From positions 3,410,001 to 3,474,000 of the forward strand of contig NC_060019.1 in NCBI RefSeq assembly GCF_021134715.1: DNA of 64,000 nucleotides, in the 5' to 3' direction. This stretch comes from Daphnia pulex. Its lineage: Eukaryota; Arthropoda; Branchiopoda; Diplostraca; Daphniidae. Position 1 is the first letter of the stretch. Every line of letters starts with the position of its first letter. Positions 10,543-22,608 of this stretch are shown piece after piece. A program made the translations under genes and the position numbers. The notes below the pieces were generated by a model, which saw only the letters and a list, made by a program, of their open reading frames with translations, searched no databases and had not been told where the DNA came from.

Positions 10543-12100
10543 CAATCTGCCAAACCAATCAGAATTTCTACAACATGAAGAACCCCTACCAGAAAAATCT
10601 GGTAGCGTAACTTGAGAGTATCCAACTCCTAGAGTAAATTCAATTAATGATATGAAAGCCTAAATGAATTTTAGGGTTATGCTAATCCGGGTCCTACAAT
10701 GAAACCACTGATGGATTTCAAACATGGTGGAGAGACTTTTTCGGTACTACAAGACTCACATGGAAGAAATGGACCTACATGACATTATAAATATGTATTT
10801 TTGCACTTTTTTGTGTAATTTGGTATTTTCTAAATTTGGGAAAAACCTTCGGCGCACATCTAACTGAGGATGGAGCTGTTGCAGACCTGAACTTGTTTAG
10901 CATGAACTATCTTCATAGTAGTGCTCCTAAATTTTTGCTAGTGTAAATAGTAAATTTTTACTGCAAATGTGTTCGAAATGTATCCGTTTTTACGAGTAAG
11001 AAACTTATGCAATCCTTCATCACATTTGAAAATAGTTATCCCTTTATATTTCTATACAGAATTAACACAAACATATTAAGAGCATCATAAGTTGTGTGTT
11101 TGCTGGACCAGCGATTCAAGACCAACTGAACTACTCACTTTTTTGGAGGGAAAGTGCTACGTTGCCAAGTTACAACAATGCTTAAGATAAATTGTGCTTC
11201 CAGAAATTTCACAAAATTTTAGCAAGCCTATTCCAAATTTTGTTACTTGGCACCGTTGCTCCAACCTATTTACACCCTGAATTTGACATAATATTTCGAA
11301 TTAATTATATAGACCTTAATTGGATGCCGAGTTGCATTTATTAAATATAGCTAACGTTTTTTATCACTCGTTCCTTGTGTAGCGAACCTCAATTTTGAAC
11401 ATTAAATAAACTTGTATAAGTTTATTTTACTGTTAACCCGTAGTATATATAATCAAAGACAATCCGTTTTAATGATTTATTTTTATATATTTATTTTTTA
11501 TATTAATTTTAATTTTATATTTAACCGCTGAATTAGCAATGAAATAATCCGCTCATGGCCTCAAAGTAAGCGGAGGTGAAGCTCAAGCTCACAAAAAAAA
11601 GTTGAGCTTCACTCAACCTCACTTTCGCTCAAGCTCATTTCCAAGTTTTTTAAATTAAATAAAATACAACTGGCAACGGTGTTATTTTTTGAAAATTTTA
11701 ATTAAAATGAAGTCATAGCATCGAATTATTTGAGTTAAATCAAAGGGATCTACAACTCAAATTTGTTTTAAATTCAATTCAAATTAAGCGAAAGTAAAAC
11801 AATATAATAAATCTTATGTTTGATTGATATTCAAAATTCTTAATCATTCTGCCAGCTTACGACTCGCGTCACGTCATTGCTGCCCGACGTATTGTGGAAA
11901 ATTCTATAATCGTATGCTGATTCTACCATCATTTATCCAACTTTAGCGAAATCCTCGTTCTTTGAAGTTATTTTCTGACAAAGCGAGAACATTTCTTTAT
12001 TCGGGACAGCCGGGCTACTTGAGAAAGAAAGGAAGAAAAAATATGCAACCATTGCTTGCCGCCTTGCTTGCCGTCAACCGCCGTTGATTGAACATGAGAA
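10543..12100. other. Spacer with family remnants
   Basis: Bases about 10595-10640 (CCAACTCCTAGAGTAAATTC) repeat a segment found at about 43080-43110 in the 39-44 kb cluster, but in the opposite orientation relative to the gene, which shows rearrangement. A short frame near 10690-10785 reads PGPTMKPLMDFKHGGETFS. The rest, with long AT-rich tracts around 11440-11530, shows nothing I can name. Confidence 0.35.
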
Positions 12101-13740
12101 AAGAAAGTTAGGATAAAAGATGGAAAAAATAAAGTGGTGGCAGCTGGACAAGCCAGCAACATCAAGCCCATCAGACCCCGTTGTTTCATGGGTCAACTTG
12201 GTGATCCCTGTATCTTACGGCATCACAAAGGTATCGAACAAAAGCTTTCAGTCAGAGAACTGTCAGACGACAGCGGGGACAGCGACAATTTCCATCCACC
12301 CTCTGTGGCGCACGTCCACCTTGCTTTTTTCAGGATATATTTATTTCCTTCTTGATAGCCATTTTTTACCAGCAGCAAATTTATTGTATTCAACATACAT
12401 ATTGAGTTTCCGATTACTAGCCTTTATCTTCTGATAGTCTTTCTTCTTTCTTCTTTTTATCTGATGAGACTTATGATATGATGATGATGAGGATGTCGAA
12501 AATACTTCAGAACTCGACGAACTAGATGTGGAAAACCTGGATTTGCTTTCAGTATCAGAGTGTCATGTAAAGCTTGAAGAACAGCTGGAACTGCTACGAA
12601 GTATTTTTCCTTTATCCTTGCCTGTTCCAGGTTGACCCTTATCTATTTCCTCTTTTTTACTATATGACTGGATTCATGGTTTTAAATATTTTCATATCTT
12701 CTGCTGCACATTGTTTTTCTCTCAAAATTTTTTAGTTTGTGTTCAGAACAATCATGTTGTTTGGTCGTTTTTGGTTCCTAAACAAGAAAGGAAAATCAAA
12801 AGTGAACTTAAATTCTTCAAAAAAATTAATGAAAATCACACCTTCTTAATCTTAAAGTTTAGATCTGTTGTTTTCATTTCTTACTTCATGAGAACGAGGC
12901 AGCCTTTTTAAAATTCTTTCAATAATTTCGCCTTTTTTCTATTTATTCTTTTTCTTTCAGGAAAGAATTTATGTTTTGGGGTCCAATATTAAATGTACAT
13001 TCAATATTCCAAAACTTAAAATATTTTTTTATTTTTTTTATTTTTTCCCCATCGTATACTACAGCCTTTAGCATTTTTAAACGGAAGTAAAAAAATGCTT
13101 TTAGTAACAGGAATAGAATAATTATGGCCGCAGTTTTCGATTTCGTTTACCGAACTACCAATGATTCGTCTTTCTCATTCATGAATATGTGGGAATTCGT
13201 GGCCACTCAAGAATAATGCCCTTTAGGTAAATCGACTTCGCAAAAAAATACGACGATAACATAACAGACGAATGCGGCGATATTCTGACAGACGACGACG
13301 ACGACAAGAAAAGAGACTGTACCAATAACCGGACAACATCGATATCAATCCTGTCACCCTGTTTTTGAAACTAATGGGCATTACGCGCGATATTGTCATC
13401 GATTACCGAAATATTCAGCCAAGAGATTACCTGGTATTCTTGATTTAGATAAAGAAAAAGAAATCATGATAGAAAAACGTGACACAAACCGAGATTTATA
13501 CGCTCAGGACGTATTGATCATGACGTACCGCATCCTTTCCGACTTACAAGACGGAGGAGACAGTTGATTGGCGTCTTACTTGAAGAGAAAAGCAGAAATC
13601 AAATGAAACTCAACTACCGAACCAACAATACATAGCATCCAGAATTTCTATGGAAGCTTCTGTCGATCCGGTATCGAAAATCTGTGGAGGGAAATAGGAA
13701 GGGGGCATCTTTTTGGGAAAAAAATTTTCTTCCCTCCATA
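12101..13740. other. Spacer with possible acidic exon remnant
   Basis: A short acidic reading (DDDEDVENTSELDELDVENL) lies near 12480-12600. A second Asp-rich tract encoded by GAC repeats lies near 13295. Neither has a clear exon boundary or start. I see no other feature. Confidence 0.3.
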
Positions 13741-13746
13741 GCAATA

Positions 13747-14522
13747 CAGTACCCACCAAACTATTAGGTACACCCCCCTATTTTCAGTGCATTCTTATGG
13801 CACTACGTGTTTAGAAAAAATGCAATAACTCTTGAACCGCTTGGGCTAGATTTTTTTCCTTTTGGCCCTGAGTAGATCTAATGATGATCTACATTTTTTC
13901 TACACATGATGTTGTCGTAGGATTAACTTCCACGGCGCTACGGTATCGTTCAGTTTATTAGGTACACCCGTTTTCCCCCCATATGCGCCGTGTTATATAC
14001 GGCGTTTTCAAAAATTTACAAAAAATACTAAAAATCAAGCTAAAATCTTTTTCTTTGTGCCAAAAGATGCAGAATTCTTCACTCTATACGAATGTAAAGA
14101 ATGATTTACAATAAAACCAACTCAGAGAACCCTTCCCTATACCCTAAAGTTTTCCACTTCAAAATTTGTCAAAATTTCTAATGCCTATGGGGGCGACAGT
14201 GCAAGTGTGTAGTAAAAAGTACAAATTTTGAAGTGGAAAACTTTAGGGTATAAATTTTTGAAAACGCCGTATATAACACGGCGCATATGGGGGGAAAACG
14301 GGTGTACCTAATAAACTGAACGATACCGTAGCGCCGTGGGGGTTAATCCTACGACAACTTCATGTGTAGAAAAAATGTAGATCATCATTAGATCTACTCA
14401 GGGCCAAAAGGAAAAAAATCTAGCCCAAGCGGTTCAAGAGTTATTGCATTTTTTCTAAACACGTAGTGCCATAAGAATGCACTGAAAATAGGGGGGTGTA
14501 CCTAATAGTTTGGTGGGTACTG
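13747..14522. mobile_element. Non-autonomous Tc1/mariner-like foldback element, 776 bp
   Basis: The element starts CAGTACCCACCAAAC, ends with the exact inverse, and is flanked by TA on both sides (13745-13746 and 14523-14524). That is the target duplication of the Tc1/mariner superfamily. The inverted repeats are very long, about 270 bp, and nearly identical (only a few differences, for example near 13910 and 13930 against the opposite arm). No transposase frame is present. The centre contains a second inverted repeat, about 14139-14168 against 14220-14252 (the CCCTAAAGTTTTCCACTTC motif), so the whole sequence can fold in two tiers. Confidence 0.9.
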
Positions 14523-14524
14523 TA

Positions 14525-15646
14525 TTTTCCCGCCTCATGGAGGTAAGAGAAAAGGAAGAGATTTCTAGAAATGGGTACAGTGCTGAGAGAGAATTGAGAG
14601 GGGGGGAATTTCAATCTGTGTTTTGAAATTCAATTGAAGAGTCTCTTTGGGAGTCGTTGGCGGTCACTCGCTCGACTTCGTGTCCTCCATGCTTCTGGCG
14701 CCATCAGTTCTATAAAAGGGACGCAATTTATACGAGAATCTGCAGTTCCTTCCGATGGAATTGCAGCCTAACTTTATTCCAACATCGATTGTCCTGCGAG
14801 AACTATCTGCATTTCATTCTAGAGCGGCTTTCTTCAGGCCGGCTTGCCTAGTGCACAGGCCCCATCTCTTCATTTTGGTCTGCCAGTAAGAGCTCTATAG
14901 GACGACGTTGGCTACAAGGGATGATACACTCTGTTTTGCCCAAGCCCACAATCCTATGTGATTCTTCTTGATGATGGACTTTTTTCCGACGTACCAGTTT
15001 GGCTATAAAAGTCAATCATGGAACGGTGTCACCCCCCCCCCCTCCTACAATGGGATCTCCTGCTGCTTTCTTACACCCGATCCCAAACGGTGCCCAGTCG
15101 GTACAATCTGCAAACAGTTCTGGGTCGCCTGGTCCAGCGTTGGCTATTCTCGTTACCCCGATGACCAGGACTCCTACTCCTGGCAGGATGGCCACGCACT
15201 CAGCCCAAACTGGGCCAAACATCCCTTCGTTCCAGCATCCGTCCAGCCTTAATCCTGTCCGCCCTGAAAGTAGTCCTTGCGTCCGGCCTGTTCGTTTATT
15301 TGGGGCGACGCTTTCCCCTACCTTGGGTTCCCCTGCTGTTGCTGGTCCATCATGTTATCCCGCTTCTGTGCCAGGAAGAGAGTCGTTTGCACTGCGCGGT
15401 CTGGCGTCCTCTTCGGTATCAGTATGACTGATGTTTGGAATTCAAGCTGTCCTCCTACTTCATGTAATTCCGGTGGCAGCCCTGTCTATAGTTGCTTTTC
15501 CTATTCTCGTGAAAATTTTGTCTCGCCTGATTGTGATCCTCGTCGTTCACTTAATCGTTGTTTTAGTTGAATGCGCATAAATAATTATGGCTTATTCTTT
15601 ACTTGTCTTCTTTCATGGTCGTTTTGTTTTTCTTAATTTTATTATA
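14525..15646 (+). other. Promoter-like segment followed by Pro/Ser-rich open frames
   Basis: TATAAAAG at 14711-14718 is followed about 30 bp later by an initiator-like GCAGTTC (14741), the spacing of an arthropod core promoter. A second TATAAAAG lies at 15003. Downstream, overlapping frames are open (14999-15427, 142 codons, rich in Pro and Ser; 14968-15252 and 15277-15570 in other frames). No domain is recognisable and I cannot say which frame, if any, is used. It could be a decayed long terminal repeat with leader, or part of a host gene. Confidence 0.35.
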
Positions 15647-16716
15647 CAGTACCTACCTACGAAATTGGTACAGTGTACCAATTTCGTCCGCTTTTAACAC
15701 GGCGTCTTATGGCGCTACGTGTCTCTAGTTTTTTTTTCAGTTTCATTACGAAACTATCAATTTTGTTTCAACAAATTTTGAGGGATAGGGTTGAAACTTA
15801 ATTGTTTACATGACATAACGTTTTTTTTAATTATTTTTATTTCCCTAACCCCTGGAAGTGGCAGCAGCTGTAACCATTTCGCCGAGAGATTGTTGACATG
15901 TTGATATGTAAATTTCTTATTGCACTTCCCAAAAAAGGGCCCTATATTGCAAAATTATATAAAAATTACCCTTGAAAGTTGCATCTGTCTAATAGTTTTT
16001 ACTACAAAATCTAGGAAGAGTCCTGGTTTCTGATCAATATCATGATCAGTTATTTGTTAAATATTTTATTAAAAAAAACCGTAGTTTAAGAAGGGGGTGA
16101 CAATTTTCACTCCGTAAAAATGTAGTTACTGAAAACTCTCGTCTTCGCTAAATCTCTCAACTTAACCTGTCCAGACTTGTTTAATCATGAGGCGTCTTTG
16201 CAAAGTTTAAAAATTGAGGTCATTTTTTTGAACGGGAGAGAAAATTCAAGGGCGTTTGAATCAATCACCATACCCAAAAGAAAAAAATTGTTTGCCTTTT
16301 TTATGGCCAACAACTCATTCTCGACTTCTTTATGTTAAAATAAAGATTTTAATTTTCAACTACATTCAATATGACGCGAAAAATCTGAAAATGAAGAATG
16401 CTGTTCAGCTAGTGACCTTCTTCATTTCAGAGTTTTCCGCGTCTTCCTAGCTCTACCCGTTCTGTAGTATCCCCCCTTAAAGTACCCTAATTTGCATATA
16501 GCTCTACGGAGCGTTCCCAAACTTAGGGCTCGAGTTAAAAGTGACCCTGCCCTTGATAGGAAAAATCTAAAAAAATCATCGTAATGCTACCCATAATGGC
16601 TACGGCCAAAAAAAAATCGTCGCAATCCGACGAAAATTTGATTTTTGGGAACGCCGAGAAAAACGCATTTTTCCATAAGGTTCTCTCGCGTGTTCCCAAA
16701 CTTTAGGTAGGTACTG
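15647..16716. mobile_element. Second Tc1/mariner-like non-autonomous element, 1070 bp
   Basis: Short inverted ends CAGTACCTACCTA face each other and are flanked by TA (15645-15646, 16717-16718). Just inside the left end is the motif series GTGTACC, then CTTATGGCGCTACGTGT. This parallels the 776-bp element (GGTACAC, then CTTATGGCACTACGTGT), so the two belong to related families. No transposase can be read. The body is diverged and asymmetric, which suggests an internally rearranged derivative. Confidence 0.75.
15660..15686. repeat. Perfect 13-bp hairpin inside the element
   Basis: CGAAATTGGTACA and its exact reverse complement are separated by a single G, next to the left terminal repeat of the 1070-bp element. 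It could be a transposase-binding subterminal repeat or a trace of nested insertion. Confidence 0.7.
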
Positions 16717-16783
16717 TACCTTTTTGTTAGACCCACGCCACGTACTGCCATGTCGCCAGAGACTTACTCACGTCATTATTTAA

Positions 16784-17242
16784 TTGTCCAGATATGGCAA
16801 ATCGTTGATCAAGAACAGAATTCAATCAGCTACATCGAAGCCTACGGCAACTGCAAACCACGTCCAAGACGTGATCGAAAGAGTTGTAGCCAACAGTTGT
16901 TACAGCATCGAACGAAATCGGGAGACGGAGGCAGTACATGAAGAAAATCTATTTTCCGACAGCTCAGACGTTGAGAATGTTATTGAAAATGAAAACGACC
17001 TGTCTTCCATAAACACTGGCAGAGAATATCCAACTCCGGAAGACATGAGCCCTGCTATTACCCCACCTAATTCAAATTGTCTAGATGTTGTAGATAACCC
17101 AACACATTATATTTCTGATACAACATCTGAGATCGAAATAAAAAATGAAGAGGTGGAATTCCTTCAGTTTGAACGTCAGGCATCAGAGTACATGAGAATC
17201 ATTTTCCCCAGAAATGGAGGTGAAACTGAGAAAAAATACTGA
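16784..17242 (+). CDS. Hypothetical acidic protein, 152 codons
   Basis: This open frame begins 66 bp after the TA flank of the 1070-bp element. The product is Ser/Glu/Asp/Asn-rich and without a membrane segment or known motif. Its first 15 codons lie close to the transposon and the frame has no defined splice signals, so it may be an internal exon of an older gene disrupted by the insertion. I do not recognise it. Confidence 0.3.
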   Translation: MSRYGKSLIKNRIQSATSKPTATANHVQDVIERVVANSCYSIERNRETEAVHEENLFSDSSDVENVIENENDLSSINTGREYPTPEDMSPAITPPNSNCLDVVDNPTHYISDTTSEIEIKNEEVEFLQFERQASEYMRIIFPRNGGETEKKY

Positions 17243-18103
17243 AGAGACTATCGTGTATTTTCGACGAGTTCAGAATCAACAACGCTAGACTACCCCAAAT
17301 TGGATTGACCAGCAGGCTTCCACTTTTTTCCATAGTGATTTCTAATGCAAGAAAATTAGTTTTGAGATTTAATACATCTTCGGTAACCACACCAAGCCTC
17401 ATCAACCTTTCCGGAGGAAAGCTACTAAGTGAAATGTCGAGAGTCCTCCAATTTTTTCGTCATGGACTGTCTACATCAACTACGCAAACCAGTTTCTCAA
17501 GTATGCCAAGAACTTGGTTGGGATGATCTATTTTATTCAACGTGGATTATGCTTAAATCAATAATAGATTAATTGCAACTGTTTACTGCATATACTCAAT
17601 TGGTAATCGCTGAAAATTGGCGAAGTGCACTTTTTATGAATTGGCCACGCATATGGCGTTTTAGCAGGCGCTTTCGCTGGTTGCGTTTCGTTGCTGAGCA
17701 GGTGCGGTATTTTTTTTATTTTCCGTAGCATTCCGACCCTACGTCCTATCCGTCTTCACAGTCCTTATCGTGGTCACACGTTCAGTTGCGGTGGTTGCAA
17801 CGGTCGTTGCTGCATTTGCAAGTGTGTTCATCCGCCTCCCGTTGTACGTTTCGTAACATTTGCAATAGTAGGAGTCTGGCGAAAACGTCCCCATCCACGT
17901 TTTCGAAGATAATAGGGCTCCCTGGCATTAAAGGGGGTGATTGAATGTTGCATCCGCTAGGCAGCTACCCTTTTTTAGAGCTTTTTGGTTTTTATATTAA
18001 TTTTTTTTGTTTTGTTTTACAGAGCAAGGAAAACAAATCCCGTTAAGAGGCATTCCTTTATTGGTATAAGGGACGAACCGAGGGTTCGCGGGATATCCCG
18101 AGA
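17243..18103. other. Spacer, no supported gene
   Basis: Several short open frames in both directions occur; none has recognisable similarity or paired splice sites. Confidence 0.35.
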
Positions 18104-18124
18104 TGTGGCGCCATCTAGTGGTAA
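18104..18124 (-). promoter_or_regulatory. CTCF-like motif (minus orientation)
   Basis: Read on the minus strand the bases are CCACTAGATGGCGCCACA, close to the CTCF core consensus (CCA-C-AG-xGGCGC). A related site (CGCTAGATGGCGCTACC) lies on the plus strand at 18281-18297. This rests on the motif alone; such short matches can arise inside repeats. Confidence 0.3.
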
Positions 18125-18343
18125 CAAAAATAAACTTTCAATTTTAACGCTAGATTTGGTAAAAAACCCTAGAGCTAAGATCAAATCAAATACTTGATAT
18201 TTATCCGGTATTTATCCCGTCCAGGTTTATTTTGTATGTCCCGTGGGACGGTTATTTTTTGGGGAATGCCGTTCTGATGACGCTAGATGGCGCTACCATA
18301 ATATTTTTTTTGCTCGTTTTTTTTCTAAAGCCTTTCGGCGTGT

Positions 18344-18558
18344 ATAGATCTTATTGCAATTCAAAAGTACGCGGCATAGCCAAAAGTTTAGCGCAGCTTA
18401 CGCCAATGCGGAATTCCGTGGTAGTGAGAGGGAGTAGACGAGTAGTCAAGCATAAAACAATTTTTAGTTCGGCTATAGGCCATAGTGGTGCGCATTGGCG
18501 TAAGCTGCGCACGACTTTTGGCTATGTCGCGTACTTTTGAATTGCAATAAGATCTATA
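18344..18558. mobile_element. Small foldback element, 215 bp
   Basis: Arms of about 68 bp (18344-18411 and 18491-18558) are near-perfect reverse complements beginning TATAGATCTTATTGCAAT, with a roughly 80-bp centre. There is no coding capacity. The size and structure fit a miniature inverted-repeat element. The target duplication is ambiguous (TA or TATA). Confidence 0.75.
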
Positions 18559-20035
18559 TGAGTGAAGTTAGAGAAACGTAAAAAATGTGAGAAATTCACG
18601 GGAAATGCGGAATCTTTTTTAATTAATTTACATTATGCACGAAAATGACATCATGCATAGATACACGGGAAAATGACAGTGCAAACAGCATTAGGGAAAT
18701 GGCATAGAATTCGAATTCGAATTATATTAACATACGCTGTGCCCCTATACGGCACCCCATACGCACAACGCTAAATCCCCCATTCTTTAAGTTAGTAAAT
18801 TAGTAGTCTCCTACTTCGTTGTCACCATAGTAATCGTTCAAAGTTTCTTAAGAGATTCTCGCCAAATAGAAATAATCTCCCATCAAGTATGGTTCGTAAC
18901 AAAGAAATTGCGATCTATTCAAATTATTCCATTGTCCCCTAAAATTAAGAAAAATTAACTATTCTGCGCTACTAATAATCTATCATGCTACAACTAGAGA
19001 AAATAATAATATTTAAAAATAATAATATTTAAAAATAATAATTCTTTAAATAAACGTCGTTTTTAGTAAGAAAATCATTAAATGAGACATAACCGAAGGT
19101 AACACATGATTTGATAGAGTTCAACCAGAGCAGCGCTTTGACTCTTCTAAACATTCGAAAAAGAAAAAAATGTAAACGCCCTCGGCTATAGATGCTATGG
19201 CATCAACCCGCTATCGTTTTTGAACATGCATGAGATTAAACCCTTTTGAAGGTTACACAGGTGTAAACCGTGTAATATAATGCATACAAAGAAAGCTCTA
19301 CCCTAATACCAGTTCCTATAACTGTTATTATTTCATGATATTTATCGAAGTTTACATATTCTCATCAGTTCATCTTTGTATGCTAACGGTAAAACTGGTT
19401 AAAAAAAACCGTAACAAAAGTGTTTCTCGACCCTTTGTTTTGTTTTCACGAAAGCCCCTTCGTTTGACTTCGACTTAAATGGTAAATATGCGTGCAAAGA
19501 AAAAAACACAAAGGATAGAAAATTCTTCGTCAGGTAGGAGCCTATTGATGTCCAAGGTCAACAAATTCTCCCCTTGTCTTGACCACAAATCAGTTGAATG
19601 TCCTGTTCTGAATGCAAGTCAGTGTTCCTCAAACAAGTCCGGAGCATCGTTGCAGGTTTCAACCAAAGCCCGAAACGGTTAAATCTTCACGAAGTGACAG
19701 CAAATGTCGGATACGCAAATATGGATTTCTCTTTGTATTGTGCCGGCTGAGTGGTTGGCAACGAAGCCTCAAGTCACCCTGAAGATTCCTTCGCTCTTCG
19801 ACGTATGTATAATAGGAACTATTTCTCTGTGGGGTTCCATGCCCCTTAGCCAAGACGTTACACTCGTGATAAAACAGAACGACAGACGTGTTCAAGGTTG
19901 AAACCCAACAGGTGAGTCGTCTCACATCGCGCCGCGCTCTTCTCTTACCAGCAAGGTAATCACGTTCGCTCTCACCCAAGTATACTTAGTTGAGCGCAGT
20001 TCGTCGACTAAACCAGTCGCCTTCGAATACAAATC
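18559..20035. other. Intergenic spacer 5' of the carboxypeptidase gene
   Basis: It contains a short tandem array at 19000-19043 (16-bp AT-rich unit, about 2.8 copies). The last 60 bp before the start codon at 20036 are likely 5' untranslated region of the next gene. Otherwise nothing is recognisable. Confidence 0.4.
19000..19043. repeat. AT-rich 16-bp tandem repeat, 2.8 copies
   Basis: The unit AAAAATAATAATATTT is repeated nearly perfectly. It is simple-sequence in character. Confidence 0.7.
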
Positions 20036-22279
20036 ATGGTCGGCCGTGTTATTTGGTCGCGCTTGTTAGTTTTAAGTACCCTGGTGTTGGCCGTGCTTAG
20101 TTTGCCCACACCGTCTGAGTCTGAGACAAAGAAAACGGGGAATGATGATTTCAATCCCGAAACCGACGATTTCGTGCCCGCCGATCGTTACTTAACTCAC
20201 GAGGAAATGATTACCTGGCTTCGGAGCGTAGCTCGTCGTCATCCGAAAATTGCCAAAGCTTTTTCGATTGGCAAGAGCGAGCAGGGTCGCGAACTCCTTG
20301 TGTTAGAATTGAGTCATTCGGTTGAACGAGGTGAACGTGATCTTCTTATGCCCATGGTGAAATTGGTAGGTGTTTTCTTTGTCGATTTTTTTGTAAATTG
20401 AATTAAAGATTTTGTACGCTCGTGACCAAAATTTACTTTGATATACTCACCAGGTTGGTAACATCCACGGAAATGAAGTTGTCGGTCGCCAATTGTTGCT
20501 TCGCACCATCTCTCACTTGATTCAAAAAAACAATGTCGATTCAAAAATTACTCGTCTGTTGAACACCACCGATATCTTCTTTCTCCCCTCAATGAATCCT
20601 GATGGCTTCGTTAAAGCTCGGGTATGCAACTTTTTGTTTTTTTGCTGCATTTTGTCTTGATGGAAAGCGAAATGGCCCTCTTTTCACTACACGCCATGAA
20701 ATGGATTAACTAAGCACCCTGATCTCATATTTAAACCCTAAAGAGGCATGAAATTTACGTTTCGCTGCTGAAACAGCATTCAAGCGTATACGCGCAAAAT
20801 GATTTCATCGCAATTAATCTGAACATACTTTCACCAGAGTTGATTTTACAGTCTTGACAGAACGAGAATAACGGAATAAATTACAAAAAAAGGTCAAGAG
20901 AGAGAGAAGCGAAATAAATTAGAGTATTAGACGGTTACAAAAATAACTAAACTTTCATTCTGAAATTAGAAAATTTTTAAAAATAGATCAATGAATATTC
21001 TATTCCAGATTTATTGTTGGATAATTATTCCTAATGCAGTCGTTAAGAAAATATTGTTTTATTTGAACAGGAAGGTGATTGCTGGTCAGGCGGACCGGAG
21101 GGAGGCCGTCTGAATGCTAATAACATTGATCTCAATCGGGATTTCCCCGATCAATTCAAAACTGAAGACAAATTATTAAGAAGCCAAAGCGAATTTCAAC
21201 AAGGTAGAGCTTCTGAAACTCAAGCCGTTATCAAATGGATTTTGGACAATCCATTCGTCCTCTCCGCAAGTTTACACGGAGGAGCCGTCGTGGCCAGTTA
21301 TCCTTATGATGGTTCCGGGTAAATAACTTAATTTTTTAAGTTCATCAACTCCTCGATTAACCTAAATATTCACAGATTTCCCAAAATTATTTTAAGATTC
21401 AATAATAAATGTTGTTTTCCTATTTTTAACTGTATGATTTACAGTACTGGTCAACACCAGGGATTTTATAGTGCTGCCCCAGACGACAAAGTATTCCGCA
21501 AGCTCTCTCAAGATTACGCTGACCGCCATCCTTTAATGAAAAAAGCCGACACATGTGGTGTGGGATTCAAAGACGGAATTACTAACGGAGCGTACTGGTA
21601 CGACTTGAAAGGCGGCATGCAGGATTTCAACTACGTCCACTCAAATGCGTTCGAAGTTACACTGGAGTTGTCCTGCTGTAAATACGCTCCGGCTACGGAA
21701 TTGCCAGCGGAATGGCAATATAATCGTAGACCTCTCCTAAACTACATTGCATCTACCCATCGTGGAGTGCGAGGTGTGTATTGTTTTATTTTCTGTAAAT
21801 GGTTCAGATTGTATATGAAACCAGACATATTTAATGAAAAATGAGATGATTATAGGTTTGGTCGTTGACAAGGATACAAAGCGACCGATCAGAAATGCTT
21901 ACGTTCACGTTTTTGGAATTGACAAAAACATCACCACTACAGGTACTTTTCTACTCAGGTTTAAGATTCAATGAGGACGTAATTCAATTCATTCTTTAAT
22001 TAATTCTTACAGAAAGAGGAGAATACTGGCGCCTCTTAACTCCTGGCAGATACACCATTCAATCTTACGCTGAAGGGTAATTTTAAAAGACACTTTTGAT
22101 ATTTATAAATTGGTGGATGTTCTAATTGGTGTCTAAATTCGAAATGCTTTATGTTTCTTAGATTTAACCCAAGCAGCAGCCGAAACATTGAAATCACAGA
22201 TATTTATACAGAACAACTCAATTTTGAATTGGAGCCAAAAGTTCGCCAAACGACCATTACTCGCCTTATTTGCGATTAA
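20036..22279 (+). CDS. M14 metallocarboxypeptidase (N/E subfamily), secreted
   Basis: Seven exons (20036-20365, 20454-20621, 21071-21318, 21445-21773, 21856-21942, 22013-22076, 22162-22279) join in frame to 447 residues. An N-terminal hydrophobic segment (about residues 5-23) is a signal peptide. The peptidase domain shows zinc ligands in [11 protein letters not shown] (His115, Glu118) and SASLHGG (His235), substrate-binding [10 protein letters not shown] (about 183-192) and the catalytic Glu in VTLELSCC (about 323). Residues about 358-447 look like the transthyretin-like domain that follows the catalytic domain in carboxypeptidases E, M, N and D. The enzyme should remove C-terminal Arg or Lys from secreted peptides. 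A single catalytic domain and no C-terminal membrane segment favour a CPE/CPN/CPM-like rather than CPD-like protein. It is convergent with KSR. Confidence 0.95.
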
Positions 22280-22602
22280 ATGTATATCTAATTATAACAG
22301 GAAAGCGCGGTGTTCAACATCCGGAATCGGGAATTTTTTTAAGAATTGAATGTTCGAATTCATGCAACAAACAGCCCTTTTCAGTAAAATTAACCACCCT
22401 TTATTTATTGGTGAAAATGAAATGGTGGTAGGTCTGAAAATCAAATACACAGGGAGAAAAAAGTTCTGTTGTTAACGCTACATCTTTTTCTCGATTTTTC
22501 ACACTCAATAATCCCAGATATTTTAATCATCCGTAATGAGTCAGAGCGAAATTTAGTTTTGCAATTTACGTCAGTAGGCTATTAAAAAATGAACATGTAT
22601 AA

Positions 22603-22608
22603 AATAAA
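22603..22608 (+). terminator. Polyadenylation signal of the carboxypeptidase gene
   Basis: AATAAA lies 324 bp after the stop codon; another overlaps at about 22618. It is the first canonical hexamer downstream. Confidence 0.5.
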
